Below, piece by piece: positions 1 to 6,883 of a DNA stretch of 24,831 bases (positions within the stretch are counted from its first letter, which is position 1; each line of letters opens with the position of its first letter). The DNA is from a virus. The position numbers were made by a program, and so were the translations under genes. The notes beneath the pieces were generated by a model. The model worked only from the letters and a program-made list of their open reading frames with translations. It was not told where the DNA came from and searched no databases. The stretch is from the IMG/VR virus record IMGVR_UViG_3300035180_000804, positions 1 through 24,831 of that record. One strand, written 5' to 3'.

Positions 1-105
1 ATGTTCTGGATTGACACCTACACCGACCCAGGTGGCGGCAGTCTGGATTTCCTGTACCAGTTCCAGCACAGCCGTGTTGAGCTGCTGCGCATGCTGCTGG
101 TGTGA
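1..105 (+). CDS. unidentified ORF, probably the 3' end of a gene cut by the window edge
   Basis: An open frame runs from the first base to TGA at 103-105 and encodes 34 residues rich in aromatic residues (FWIDTYTDPGGG near the start, then an amphipathic Leu-rich end). It begins with ATG at base 1, but the window starts there, so the true start may lie upstream. I do not recognise the sequence. In Mu-like phages this position is held by lysis or small late genes, but nothing here shows a lytic motif. Confidence 0.3.
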   Translation: MFWIDTYTDPGGGSLDFLYQFQHSRVELLRMLLV

Positions 106-111
106 TCCGCC

Positions 112-324
112 GTGCTGCTGACACTTCGGTCTCTGTTCATCCCCGCGCTGACGGCGCCAATCGGCCACGGGCAATCGGTACGTGCCGCGCCGCGTGATCT
201 GGTGTGCGTGGCCGAGCAGCGCCTACTGACTGCGGCAGTCGCCGCTCGTGATCAAGGTGCATCGGCAGCACCACGTCACACTGGCTTCACAAGCCCCCCG
301 AGACGGTACCGAGCCACGACATGA
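112..324 (+). CDS. small phage protein of unknown function, GTG start
   Basis: A 70-residue ORF starts with GTG shortly after the preceding stop in the same frame. It ends in an ATGA overlap with the next gene (ATG at 321, TGA at 322-324), and that 4-nt coupling is the main reason to believe it. The middle has a loose recurring Arg/Val/Ala pattern (AAPRDLV, AEQRLLT, AAVAARD). This resembles the short repetitive proteins that can precede a fiber-tail adaptor gene, but the similarity is recalled and weak. There is no signal peptide, lipobox or convincing membrane segment. It could be a spurious frame in high-GC DNA. Confidence 0.4.
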   Translation: MLLTLRSLFIPALTAPIGHGQSVRAAPRDLVCVAEQRLLTAAVAARDQGASAAPRHTGFTSPPRRYRATT

Positions 325-617
325 CCCAGACCTTCAGTCCCAAGGATCCCTCCGAGATCATCGTCGTCAGCTGCGACTTCGCGGCCGTCTGCGCCGCGCC
401 AAGCAACGCGGTCGTCACCGCCCAGCACGACGATGGTCCGGCTGATGCATCACCGCAGGCGCTGATCTCGGGCGCAGCGCAGATCAACGGCACTGTGGTG
501 CTGCAGCGCCTGCAGGGCGGTGTGGAAGGCACCGCCTACAAGCTGCGCTTCCAGGTCGATGGGGCCGACGGCTCACGCTTCGTCGAGGCCTGCCTGATCC
601 GCGTGATGTCGGCTTGA
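321..617 (+). CDS. probable phage fiber-tail adaptor protein
   Basis: This 98-residue protein has the pattern of the small beta-sandwich fiber-tail adaptor family. The N-terminus is FSPKDPSEIIVVSCDF, a variable centre follows, then an ISGA...VVLQRLQGG strand and a YKLRFQVDGADG...EACLIRV ending. Members are thought to link fibers to the tail tip. The start overlaps the previous ORF by ATGA, and no strong Shine-Dalgarno sequence is visible. Its place before the packaging genes, far from the tail-tip cluster at 16320-24674, is unexpected for this role. The family call rests on motif recall only; an Ig-like decoration protein is an alternative. Confidence 0.6.
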   Translation: MTQTFSPKDPSEIIVVSCDFAAVCAAPSNAVVTAQHDDGPADASPQALISGAAQINGTVVLQRLQGGVEGTAYKLRFQVDGADGSRFVEACLIRVMSA

Positions 618-624
618 CGATCGC

Positions 625-640
625 CTGAACCGGTTCCTCT
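625..640 (+). promoter_or_regulatory. 16-nt late-region motif, copy 1
   Basis: CTGAACCGGTTCCTCT contains the perfect 10-bp palindrome GAACCGGTTC (627-636). A 15-of-16 copy lies at 6834-6849 before the protease gene. Both copies end exactly 34 nt before an ATG, and both leaders carry ACCATG with that ATG 8 nt upstream of the start. A TTGACG hexamer at 614-619 could act as a -35, but no good -10 follows. By analogy with the activator-dependent late promoters of Mu, one of which lies before gene I, this may be an activator or repressor site. The function is inference. Confidence 0.4.
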
Positions 641-674
641 ACGGCTTTTGCAGCCCGGGCAGCACCATGCCCAC

Positions 675-1028
675 ATGCCTGCCATCCCACCCGAACTCAA
701 AGACTGGTTCAACCTGATCCAGTGGCTCATCACCGGCCTGCTGGCCGTCGCCGTCTGGCTGCGCAAGCCGGGCGAAGACGCCGGCCAGGCCGTATCGGCG
801 CTGCGGCGCGAGCTCGTCGATGAGCTGGCGGGTATGAGCCACCGCCTCACGGTCGTCGAGGAGCAGGCCAAGCACGTGCCGACGCGGGCTGACGTGGCCG
901 AGCTGGAGGGGTCGATCAAGGCCATCTCCATGCAGGCTTCCGGGCTGGCCGAGGCGATCTCCACGATGCGGGTGCAGCTCAACCGCATCGAGGCTTACTT
1001 GCTGCGCGCACAGGATTCACGTCTATGA
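675..1028 (+). CDS. DUF2730-like protein (Mu gp25 type), membrane anchor plus coiled coil
   Basis: The product has 117 residues when started at ATG 675. An in-frame TTG at 648 would add nine residues, but ATG 675 fits the leader shared with the protease gene. Residues about 13-30 form one membrane helix (LIQWLITGLLAVAVWL). The rest is a charged heptad-rich coiled coil from the region of ALRRELVDEL to RIEAYLLR. This shape and the position just before the gp26- and gp27-like genes match Mu gp25. Its role is not established. The stop overlaps the next ATG by 4 nt (ATGA at 1025-1028). No good Shine-Dalgarno precedes the start. Confidence 0.75.
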   Translation: MPAIPPELKDWFNLIQWLITGLLAVAVWLRKPGEDAGQAVSALRRELVDELAGMSHRLTVVEEQAKHVPTRADVAELEGSIKAISMQASGLAEAISTMRVQLNRIEAYLLRAQDSRL

Positions 1029-1318
1029 AGTTCGCCACCTTTCAGGAGGCGGACCGCCGCCTCGTCATCCTCAAGGGCCTGGAGGCTGCCGCGCAGTACC
1101 GCGCCAACCTGCTGCTGCTGCGCCGCTACTGCGACGCCGTCGGCCACGTGGTCAGCAGCGACCGCATCGCCGCCGACATGGCCTGGCTCGCCGAGCAGGG
1201 CCTGGTCGAGTGCGACCACAGCGGCCCGATCGGCGTGGCCACGCTCACCGCGCGCGGCATGGACGTGGCCACCGGCCGCACCGAGGTGCCGGGCGTGCAG
1301 CGTCCGCAACCGATCTGA
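1025..1318 (+). CDS. Mu gp26-like phage protein (VpaChn25_0724 type), winged-helix-like
   Basis: A 97-residue protein. The N-terminal helix has the pattern RRLVILKGLEAAAQYRANLLLLRRYCDAVGH. The following part (VSSDRIAADMAWLAEQGLVE, then a TLTARGMDVATGR wing) reads like a small winged helix. Proteins of this form regularly sit between the gp25-like protein and the small terminase in Mu-like phages and are often labelled VpaChn25_0724 family. The fold suggests nucleic-acid binding, perhaps with the terminase, but no role is proven. It is translationally coupled to the upstream gene by ATGA. The next gene begins 9 nt after its stop. Confidence 0.75.
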   Translation: MKFATFQEADRRLVILKGLEAAAQYRANLLLLRRYCDAVGHVVSSDRIAADMAWLAEQGLVECDHSGPIGVATLTARGMDVATGRTEVPGVQRPQPI

Positions 1319-1327
1319 GGGCACGCC

Positions 1328-1900
1328 ATGCCACCCGTCAGCAAGATCGCCCAGTTGCCGGAGGAGATCCGCGCCTGGTTGCATGCCACCCTCGTGAAGC
1401 GCTCGTTCGGCAACATCGAAGCCGTGACAGCCGATCTGCAGGCGATGCTGCAGGAGGCCGGCGTGGCGATGTACATCGGCAAGAGCGCGGTCGGCGCGGA
1501 GTCGCTGAAGATCAAGCGGGCGCAGGAGAGCATCCGCGCCACCACCGAAGCGGCGAAGCTGATCGCCGAGACCAGCCGCGACGATGGTGACACCCGCAGC
1601 GAGGCCGCCATGGCCATCGTGCAGAGCGAGGTGTTCGAGCTGCTGTTGCAAGTGCGCGAGGCTGACGATGAGGAAGACCCGGCCGCGCGCCTGGGCCTGA
1701 TGAACGAGGCCGCCCTGGGCCTGAGCCGGCTCAGCCGCGCCCGCGTCAACCAGAGCCGCTGGCGCACCGAGGTCGAGACCAAGGCCCGCGAAGCCGCCGA
1801 CGCCGTCGCCAAGATCGCCAAGACCGGCGGCCTGCAGGCCAGCCAGGTCGCCGAGATCCGCGCGCAGATCCTGGGCATCACGAAGCGGGGTGCCGCCTGA
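1328..1900 (+). CDS. terminase small subunit, DUF3486 (Mu gp27 type)
   Basis: A 190-residue, strongly helical protein. It opens with SKIAQLPEEIRAWLHATLVKRSFGNIEAVTADL, the helix-turn-helix-like N-terminus typical of DUF3486. Charged helices follow, ending near EIRAQILGITKRG. It is expected to recognise phage DNA and start headful packaging together with the large subunit encoded at 2109. GAGGG just upstream of ATG 1328 serves as ribosome binding site. The stop shares one base with the next start (TGATG at 1898-1902). Length and position between the gp26-like and large-terminase genes agree with the family. Confidence 0.88.
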   Translation: MPPVSKIAQLPEEIRAWLHATLVKRSFGNIEAVTADLQAMLQEAGVAMYIGKSAVGAESLKIKRAQESIRATTEAAKLIAETSRDDGDTRSEAAMAIVQSEVFELLLQVREADDEEDPAARLGLMNEAALGLSRLSRARVNQSRWRTEVETKAREAADAVAKIAKTGGLQASQVAEIRAQILGITKRGAA

Positions 1901-2112
1901 TGTGCGACTCGATCCTGGAGCTGCAGCTGTTCGGCATCATGGTGGTGTTCGGCAGCCTGGGCGTGTTCATGGGCTGGATCGCATGCCGCGTGTTCGGCAC
2001 CGGCATGGCTGAATACGACCGTGGCTATGAAGCCTGTCTGCGAAATCGTGCGCGGGCAGCCCGAGACGTGAAACGCCGGACTGGTCGGTCTGATGGCGAG
2101 GAAGCATCGTGA
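1900..2112 (+). CDS. small single-pass membrane protein
   Basis: This 70-residue ORF has one clear hydrophobic helix (about residues 8-30, LQLFGIMVVFGSLGVFMGWIACRVF) and a basic, Arg-rich C-terminal half. It overlaps the small terminase by one base and the large terminase by four (GTGA at 2109-2112), so it is embedded in the packaging operon and is probably real. I do not recognise a family. By topology it would sit in the inner membrane with the basic tail in the cytoplasm. A lysis-related (holin-like) role is possible, but nothing specific supports it. Confidence 0.6.
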   Translation: MCDSILELQLFGIMVVFGSLGVFMGWIACRVFGTGMAEYDRGYEACLRNRARAARDVKRRTGRSDGEEAS

Positions 2113-3692
2113 GCGCCATCCCACTGCTCACACCGGATGCCCCAGCCGATGCGCCGCCGCCGGTGCTGCTGGGCTACCAGCAGGCCTGGATCGCCGACAC
2201 CGCTCAGCTCAAGGTCTGGGAGAAGAGCCGGCGCGTGGGCGCCACCTGGGCCGAGGCGGCCGACGCCGTGCTCGATGCGGCGGCCGAAGGCGGCTCGAAC
2301 TACTTCTATATCAGTGCCGCCCAGGACATGGCGCGCGAGTTCATTGAAGCGGTGGCGATGTGGGCCAAGGCCTTCAGCTTCGCCGCCTCGACGATCGGCG
2401 AGGGCATCTGGGACGACGGCGTCGATCCGGAAGCCGGGCGGCGCTACATCAAGACCTTCGAGGTCAGCTTCCCGAACGGCAAGCGCGTCCTGGCGCTCAG
2501 CTCGCGGCCGACCAACCTGCGCGGCAAGCAGGGAAACATCGGCATCGACGAAGCGGCCTTCGCGCCGGAGCTGCCGGGGCTGCTGAAAGCCGCCATGGCG
2601 ATGCTGCTGTGGGGCAACAAGGTGCGCATCTGGTCCACGCACGACGGCGTCGAGAACCCATTCAACGCGCTGATCGAGGAGATCCGCGCCGGCAAGCGCG
2701 GCAGCGCCACCGTGCATCGCATCACCTTCGACGAGGCGGTCGATGCCGGCCTGTACCGCCGCGTGTGCCTGCGCAAAGGCATCACCTGGACGCAGGCCGC
2801 TCAAGACAAGTGGGTGGCCGAGGCGCGCGCCATGTACGGCGACGATGCGGCCGAAGAGCTCGACGTCATCCCGAGCCAGAGCGGCGGCGCCTACCTGAGC
2901 CTGGCGCTCATCAGCCAGCGCATGGTGCCGGCCTGGTCACCTGCCGCGCCGGCCGGCCCGGTGCTGGTGCGCGGCAAGTGGGACGACGGCTTTGCCTATC
3001 TGCCTGAGGACGTGCGGCGGTTCGCGATCGAGGGCTGGCTGGCCGAGAACGTCCGGCCGCACTTGGCACGCCTGAGCAAGGAGCGGCGCCACGTGTTCGG
3101 CAACGACTTCGCCCGCAACCGCGACCAGTCGGTCATCACGGTGCTGCAGCAGGACATCGACCTGGTCGAGCGCGTGGTGCTGGTGATCGAGCTGGCCAAC
3201 TGCCCCTTCAGCAGCCAGCAGCAGATCCTGTTCTGCCTGGTCGATGGGCTGCCGCGCTTCCGTGGTGGCGCGATGGATGCCACCGGCAACGGCGCGGCGT
3301 TGGCCGAAGCGGCGGCGCAGCGCTACGGCACGCAGATGGTCGAGCAGGTCAAGCTGAGCGACGGCTTCTACCTGGCGCACATGCCGAAGATGAAGGCCGG
3401 CCTGCAGGACGGCACCTTGACCGACATCCCGCGCGACGATGCGCTGCGCGATGACCTGCGCGCCATCAAGCTGATTCAGGGTGTGCCCAAGCTGCCGAAG
3501 GCCGACACGCAGAGCGCAGGCGCCAAGGCTGCTGCGGCTGACGGCGGCGGCAAGCTGCGCAGGCATGGTGACTTCGCGGTCGCGCTGTTCCTGGCGCACT
3601 ACGCCTTCACCCGTGAGGCGGGCGAGATCGACTTCCTACCGCTGCCTGGCAAGACAGACACCTGGGACGGCGATGACGATCTATGGGGCTGA
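2109..3692 (+). CDS. terL: terminase large subunit (Mu gp28 type)
   Basis: This 527-residue packaging motor has an N-terminal ATPase and a C-terminal RNase H-like nuclease. Residues 39-46 (KSRRVGAT) form the Walker A variant typical of large terminases. Residues 143-151 (NIGIDEAAF) carry Walker B with D147 and the catalytic glutamate E148. IWSTHDG at 174-180 fits motif III. Candidate nuclease acidic residues are D333 (FGNDFA), D390 (AMDATGNG) and D488 (HGDFAVALF). The start is GTG at 2109, coupled by GTGA to the upstream gene. The protein docks on the portal encoded next and cleaves concatemer-free, transposed phage DNA by headful packaging, as in Mu. The length is usual for the family. Confidence 0.93.
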   Translation: MSAIPLLTPDAPADAPPPVLLGYQQAWIADTAQLKVWEKSRRVGATWAEAADAVLDAAAEGGSNYFYISAAQDMAREFIEAVAMWAKAFSFAASTIGEGIWDDGVDPEAGRRYIKTFEVSFPNGKRVLALSSRPTNLRGKQGNIGIDEAAFAPELPGLLKAAMAMLLWGNKVRIWSTHDGVENPFNALIEEIRAGKRGSATVHRITFDEAVDAGLYRRVCLRKGITWTQAAQDKWVAEARAMYGDDAAEELDVIPSQSGGAYLSLALISQRMVPAWSPAAPAGPVLVRGKWDDGFAYLPEDVRRFAIEGWLAENVRPHLARLSKERRHVFGNDFARNRDQSVITVLQQDIDLVERVVLVIELANCPFSSQQQILFCLVDGLPRFRGGAMDATGNGAALAEAAAQRYGTQMVEQVKLSDGFYLAHMPKMKAGLQDGTLTDIPRDDALRDDLRAIKLIQGVPKLPKADTQSAGAKAAAADGGGKLRRHGDFAVALFLAHYAFTREAGEIDFLPLPGKTDTWDGDDDLWG

Positions 3693-3696
3693 CCTG

Positions 3697-3813
3697 ATGC
3701 ATGCCAGCACCTGCCCAAAACCGCCCAAAGGCCGCCCAAATCGCCGACCGGGGCTGCTGGGCTACATCCGGACGTTTGCACACGTCGCGGGGCTCCCTGG
3801 CCTGACTCACTGA
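3697..3813 (+). CDS. possible 38-residue basic ORF in the terminase-portal gap
   Basis: ATG at 3697 opens a 38-codon frame through to TGA at 3811-3813, filling most of the 142-nt gap between terminase and portal. The peptide is basic and Pro-rich at the start (CPKPPKGRPNRRPG) and then mildly hydrophobic. There is no clear ribosome binding site. It overlaps a repeated DNA motif whose 10-11 nt period does not keep codon phase, which argues that the DNA signal rather than the peptide may be what is conserved. I do not recognise it. Confidence 0.2.
   Translation: MHASTCPKPPKGRPNRRPGLLGYIRTFAHVAGLPGLTH
3713..3740 (+). repeat. three GCCCAAA direct repeats, one helical turn apart
   Basis: GCCCAAA occurs at 3713-3719, 3723-3729 and 3734-3740, so the starts are 10 and 11 nt apart. 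The last two copies extend to CCGCCCAAA. The array lies in the gap between the large terminase and the portal. Spacing of about one DNA turn puts all copies on the same face of the helix, as in binding arrays. A short inverted repeat, GACGT/ACGTC, follows near 3772-3787. The function is unknown. Confidence 0.5.
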
Positions 3814-3834
3814 ACACCACATTGGCAGCCCATC

Positions 3835-5481
3835 ATGGCAAACAAGATCCTGGACCAACACGGCAACCCGATCGACATGGCGGCCATCCGCGAGCCGCAG
3901 ACCGAGCAGGCCGCCACCGGCTCGACCATCGGCGCCGCGCGGGTCGGCTGGCTCAAGCGAGAGTTCGATGCGCACCCGGGCCGTGCACTCACGCCGCAGC
4001 GGCTCAACCACATCCTGCAGCAGGCCGAGGCCGGCGACCTGATCGCTCAGCTTGAGCTGGCCGACGACATGGAAGAGCGCGACGGCCAGATCTACAGCGA
4101 GCTGGCCAAACGCAAGACCGCCGTCACCACGCTGCAGTGGGACGTGGAGCCGCCCGACAACGCCACGCCGGCCGAGCAGGCCCAGGCTGACCAGGTGCGC
4201 GACTGGCTCAAGCAGATCTCGAACTTCGAGGAAGACATCCTGTTGGAGATGATGGATGCCGTCCTGAAGGGCTACAAGCCGATCGAGATGTGGTGGCAGC
4301 TCGACCAGGGCACCCTGCAGCCGCGCTTCGAGCCCCGGCCGCAGCGCTGGCTGTGCCTGGACGAGGACCGCGACTGCCTGCACCTGCGTGATGGCGCCAG
4401 CCCCTACGGCGTGCCGCTGCAGCCCTACGGCTGGCTGCTGCACATGCACCGCAGCCGCAACGGCTACCTGGCACGCGCGCCGCTGTGCCGCGTGCTGGCC
4501 TGGCCGTACCTGTTCAAGCACTACGCGGTGCGCGACCTGGCCGAGTTCCTGGAGATCTACGGCCTGCCGATGCGCCTGGGCAAGTACCCGGCCGGCGCCA
4601 CCGACGACGAGAAGCGCAAGCTGCTGGCCGCCGTGGTGAGCATCGGCCACAACGCGGGCGGCGTGATCCCGCAGAGCATGGCGATCGACTTCCAGAACGC
4701 CGCCCAGGGCAACGAGGCGCCGTTCAAGACCATGTGGGACGGCATGGACGCCGTCGAGTCCAAGATCATCCTGGGCCAGACACTCACCAGCAGCGAAGGT
4801 AAGAGTGGCAGCCAGGCGCTGGGCAACGTGCACAACGAGGTGCGGCTCGACATCCTCAAGAGCGACGCCAAGCGCGTGGCCGCCACGCTCACCGACCAGC
4901 TCATCAAGCCGCTGGTGATGTTCAACATCGCCGCCGCCGACCCGCGCCGCCTGCCACGCTTCTGCCTGGACGTGCCCGAGCCCGAAGACCTGGCGCTCTA
5001 CGCCGACGCGCTGCCCAAGCTGGCCGGCGCCGGCATGCGCATCGGCGTGAGCGATCTGCACCGGCGCCTGCGCATCGAGGAGGCTGACGACGGCGAGGAT
5101 GTGTTGCATGGCCCGGCGGCAGCGCCTGCGCCTGGCGTGCCTGGTGCGGCGCCCGTCACGCCACCAGGTGGAAAGACGCCGGCCGCCCTGGCAGGCACCA
5201 TGCCGGCCGCGCCCGCACAGCGCGACGCGCTCGACGACCTGGTCGATTCGGCGCTGAGCGACTGGCAGCCGGTGATGAGCGCGCTGGTCGAGCCGCTGAT
5301 GATGGAAATCGACAAGGCCCTTGCATCCGGTGAAAGCCTGCAGGCCTTCCGCGACCGCCTGCCCAAGATCGCCAAGCAGATGGACGACGCCCCGCTCGCC
5401 GAGCGCGTGGCGCGCGCCACGTTCGCGGCCAGGCTGGCTGGCGAGGCGGATCTGGATCTGTCCGGCGACGAGGTGGCCTGA
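3835..5481 (+). CDS. portal protein, DUF935 family (Mu gp29 type)
   Basis: This 548-residue protein forms the dodecameric ring at the head vertex through which DNA enters and leaves. Family features are visible throughout. The N-terminus has the DQHGNPID pattern. Next comes LTPQRLNHILQQAEAGD, then ELADDMEERDGQIYSELAKRKTAV. YKPIEMWW and the PRFEPRPQRWLCLDED strand come before EFLEIYGLPMRLGKYPAGA. The C-terminal core has IILGQTLTSSEG and a late SDLHRRLRIEE. An Ala/Pro-rich linker (about residues 425-465) leads to a helical tail. The start at ATG 3835 gives the usual N-terminus. It lies downstream of the terminase with a 142-nt gap, and the minor head gene follows after one base. Confidence 0.93.
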   Translation: MANKILDQHGNPIDMAAIREPQTEQAATGSTIGAARVGWLKREFDAHPGRALTPQRLNHILQQAEAGDLIAQLELADDMEERDGQIYSELAKRKTAVTTLQWDVEPPDNATPAEQAQADQVRDWLKQISNFEEDILLEMMDAVLKGYKPIEMWWQLDQGTLQPRFEPRPQRWLCLDEDRDCLHLRDGASPYGVPLQPYGWLLHMHRSRNGYLARAPLCRVLAWPYLFKHYAVRDLAEFLEIYGLPMRLGKYPAGATDDEKRKLLAAVVSIGHNAGGVIPQSMAIDFQNAAQGNEAPFKTMWDGMDAVESKIILGQTLTSSEGKSGSQALGNVHNEVRLDILKSDAKRVAATLTDQLIKPLVMFNIAAADPRRLPRFCLDVPEPEDLALYADALPKLAGAGMRIGVSDLHRRLRIEEADDGEDVLHGPAAAPAPGVPGAAPVTPPGGKTPAALAGTMPAAPAQRDALDDLVDSALSDWQPVMSALVEPLMMEIDKALASGESLQAFRDRLPKIAKQMDDAPLAERVARATFAARLAGEADLDLSGDEVA

Positions 5482-5482
5482 C

Positions 5483-6238
5483 ATGCCGACCGCCATCCCT
5501 ACCGGCTTCACCCTCGGCGCCGTGGCGCCCGAGGAGGCGATCGCCGCATTCCAGGCGCGCAAGCTGCTGGAGACCACCTTCAGCTGGCAGGACATGTGGC
5601 ACGAGGAGCACACCCGCGCCTTCACCGTCAGCCGGCTGGCCGAGACCGATCTGCTCGACTTCGTGCGGGCCGAGCTGGACAAGGCGATCGCGGCCGGCAC
5701 TGACATCCAGGACTGGGCCGACACCATCCAGCAGCGGCTGGAGAGCGCCGGCTGGTGGGGCAAGCGCGAGGTGATCGACACGACCACCGGCGAGCAGGTC
5801 AGCACGACCTTCGATCCGCGCCGGCTGCAGCTGATCTTCGAGGTCAACACCCGGCAGAGCTACGCCGCCGGGCGCTGGGCGCGCATCGAGCGCAGCAAGG
5901 ACACGTTGCCCTTCGTGGTCTACCGCACCCGGCGCGACGAGAAGGTCCGCGCCTCGCACCGGCCGTGGGATGGCCTGGTGCTGCCGGTCGATGACCCGTG
6001 GTGGGACACGCACTACCCGCCCTGCGGCTGGCGATGCCGCTGCACCGCCTACGCCATCAACCAGCGCGGCATCGACAAGCTGCGTGCCGCCGGCCTGCCG
6101 GTCAAGACCGAAGCGCCGCCTACTCAGTGGGTCGAGTTCATGAACAAGCGCACCGGCGAAGTGAGCAAGGTGCCGCGCGGCGTGGACCCGGGCTTCGGCT
6201 TCAACCCCGGCAAGGTGCGGCCGGTGCCCAGGTCATGA
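5483..6238 (+). CDS. phage minor head protein, Mu F (gp30) family
   Basis: A 251-residue protein started at ATG 5483, one base after the portal stop. Upstream in-frame codons overlap the portal gene and translate to low-complexity Arg/Pro sequence, so the longer form is rejected. The family signature is clear: ARIERSKDTLPFVVYRTRRDEKVRASHRPWDG at about 134-164, VDDPWWDTHYPP at 169-180 and CGWRCRC at 181-187. Such proteins help head assembly and may be ejected with the DNA. Mu F itself is about twice as long, so this is a short version carrying mainly the conserved core. It ends in an ATGA overlap with the next gene. Confidence 0.9.
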   Translation: MPTAIPTGFTLGAVAPEEAIAAFQARKLLETTFSWQDMWHEEHTRAFTVSRLAETDLLDFVRAELDKAIAAGTDIQDWADTIQQRLESAGWWGKREVIDTTTGEQVSTTFDPRRLQLIFEVNTRQSYAAGRWARIERSKDTLPFVVYRTRRDEKVRASHRPWDGLVLPVDDPWWDTHYPPCGWRCRCTAYAINQRGIDKLRAAGLPVKTEAPPTQWVEFMNKRTGEVSKVPRGVDPGFGFNPGKVRPVPRS

Positions 6239-6789
6239 GCGATCTGCTCGACATCAAGGTCAGTGATGCCGAGCTGCAGGCCACGCTCGATGCCGCAGTG
6301 CAGGCGATGGCGCACCCGCGCGAGCTGCTCGATGACGTCGGTGCCGTGCTGGAGCAGGACATCAACATCCGCTTCGACACGCACACCGACCCGAGCGGGA
6401 AGCATTGGCAGGAACTCAGCGCGCTGACGCCAGCCTTCTACGCAGCGACCACCGGAGCCAAGGGGCAGCGCCAGAACCCGAGCAAGGCTGGCTGGCAGAA
6501 GATCCGGGAGACGCCTCGCAGCGGCAGCGGCGGTGATGCCACCCTGCAGCAGACCGGCCACATGCGCGCCAGCCTGACCCACACCGCAGGTGACGACTTC
6601 GTCGCGATCGGCTTCAGCCGCGCAACCCCGGGCGGCAAGTGGCAGGTGGCGCTGTTGCACGAGTGGGGCACCAAGTCGATGCCGCGCCGTGGCCTGCTCA
6701 CTGCCAGCCCTGCCACCGGCGAGCTGGGCGAGGCAGACAAGGCCGACGTGCTCGCCGAAATCGAGCGCTTCCTCACTGGCCTGTTCTGA
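6235..6789 (+). CDS. phage virion morphogenesis protein (Mu G / P2 S type)
   Basis: A 184-residue protein started at ATG 6235 in a 4-nt overlap with the F-like gene. The pattern is that of the virion morphogenesis family (PF05069). An N-terminal helical part (ELLDDVGAVLEQDINIRFDTHTDPSGKHW) is followed by LQQTGHMRASLTHTAGDDFVAIGF and HEWGTKSMPRRGLL near residues 140-155. The last stretch corresponds to the usual H-x-G...PxRxFL ending. Family members act at head completion or head-tail joining. The gene closes the first head block; 94 untranslated bases follow before the protease gene. Confidence 0.87.
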   Translation: MSDLLDIKVSDAELQATLDAAVQAMAHPRELLDDVGAVLEQDINIRFDTHTDPSGKHWQELSALTPAFYAATTGAKGQRQNPSKAGWQKIRETPRSGSGGDATLQQTGHMRASLTHTAGDDFVAIGFSRATPGGKWQVALLHEWGTKSMPRRGLLTASPATGELGEADKADVLAEIERFLTGLF

Positions 6790-6817
6790 CGGCCCTGCCA
6801 CCGCGCAACCCCCTTGC

Positions 6818-6833
6818 AGCCCCTGAAAGGGCT
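6818..6833 (+). terminator. small stem-loop before the protease leader
   Basis: AGCCC (6818-6822), loop CTGAAA, GGGCT (6829-6833) form a 5-bp GC-rich stem directly before the second copy of the 16-nt late motif. No T-run follows, so it is not a standard intrinsic terminator. It may be an attenuating hairpin or chance. Confidence 0.2.
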
Positions 6834-6849
6834 CTGAACCGTTTCCTCT
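6834..6849 (+). promoter_or_regulatory. 16-nt late-region motif, copy 2, before protease I
   Basis: CTGAACCGTTTCCTCT differs from the copy at 625-640 at one base, which breaks the palindrome by one position. It ends 34 nt before ATG 6884, exactly the distance seen at copy 1. In Mu a late promoter (PI) lies before gene I. A phage-encoded regulator binding here is a reasonable but unproven reading. Neither leader has a Shine-Dalgarno sequence at the normal distance. Confidence 0.4.
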
Positions 6850-6883
6850 GCACCGCTGAGGGCTGCGCCGCGACCATGGCGGC

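Noticed and set aside
648-674. TTG start for the gp25-like gene
   Set aside because: It adds nine unconserved-looking residues. ATG 675 sits at the same place in the duplicated leader as the protease start.
5321-5482. Longer N-terminus for the minor head protein
   Set aside because: The 54 extra residues lie inside the portal gene and are Arg/Pro/Trp low complexity. ATG 5483 one base after the portal stop gives a normal start.
3607-5850. 747-residue open frame on the minus strand
   Set aside because: It covers the portal and parts of the terminase and minor head genes, which are clearly coding on the + strand. Long antisense frames are expected in high-GC coding DNA, and its Arg/Ala/His-rich translation has no recognisable domain.
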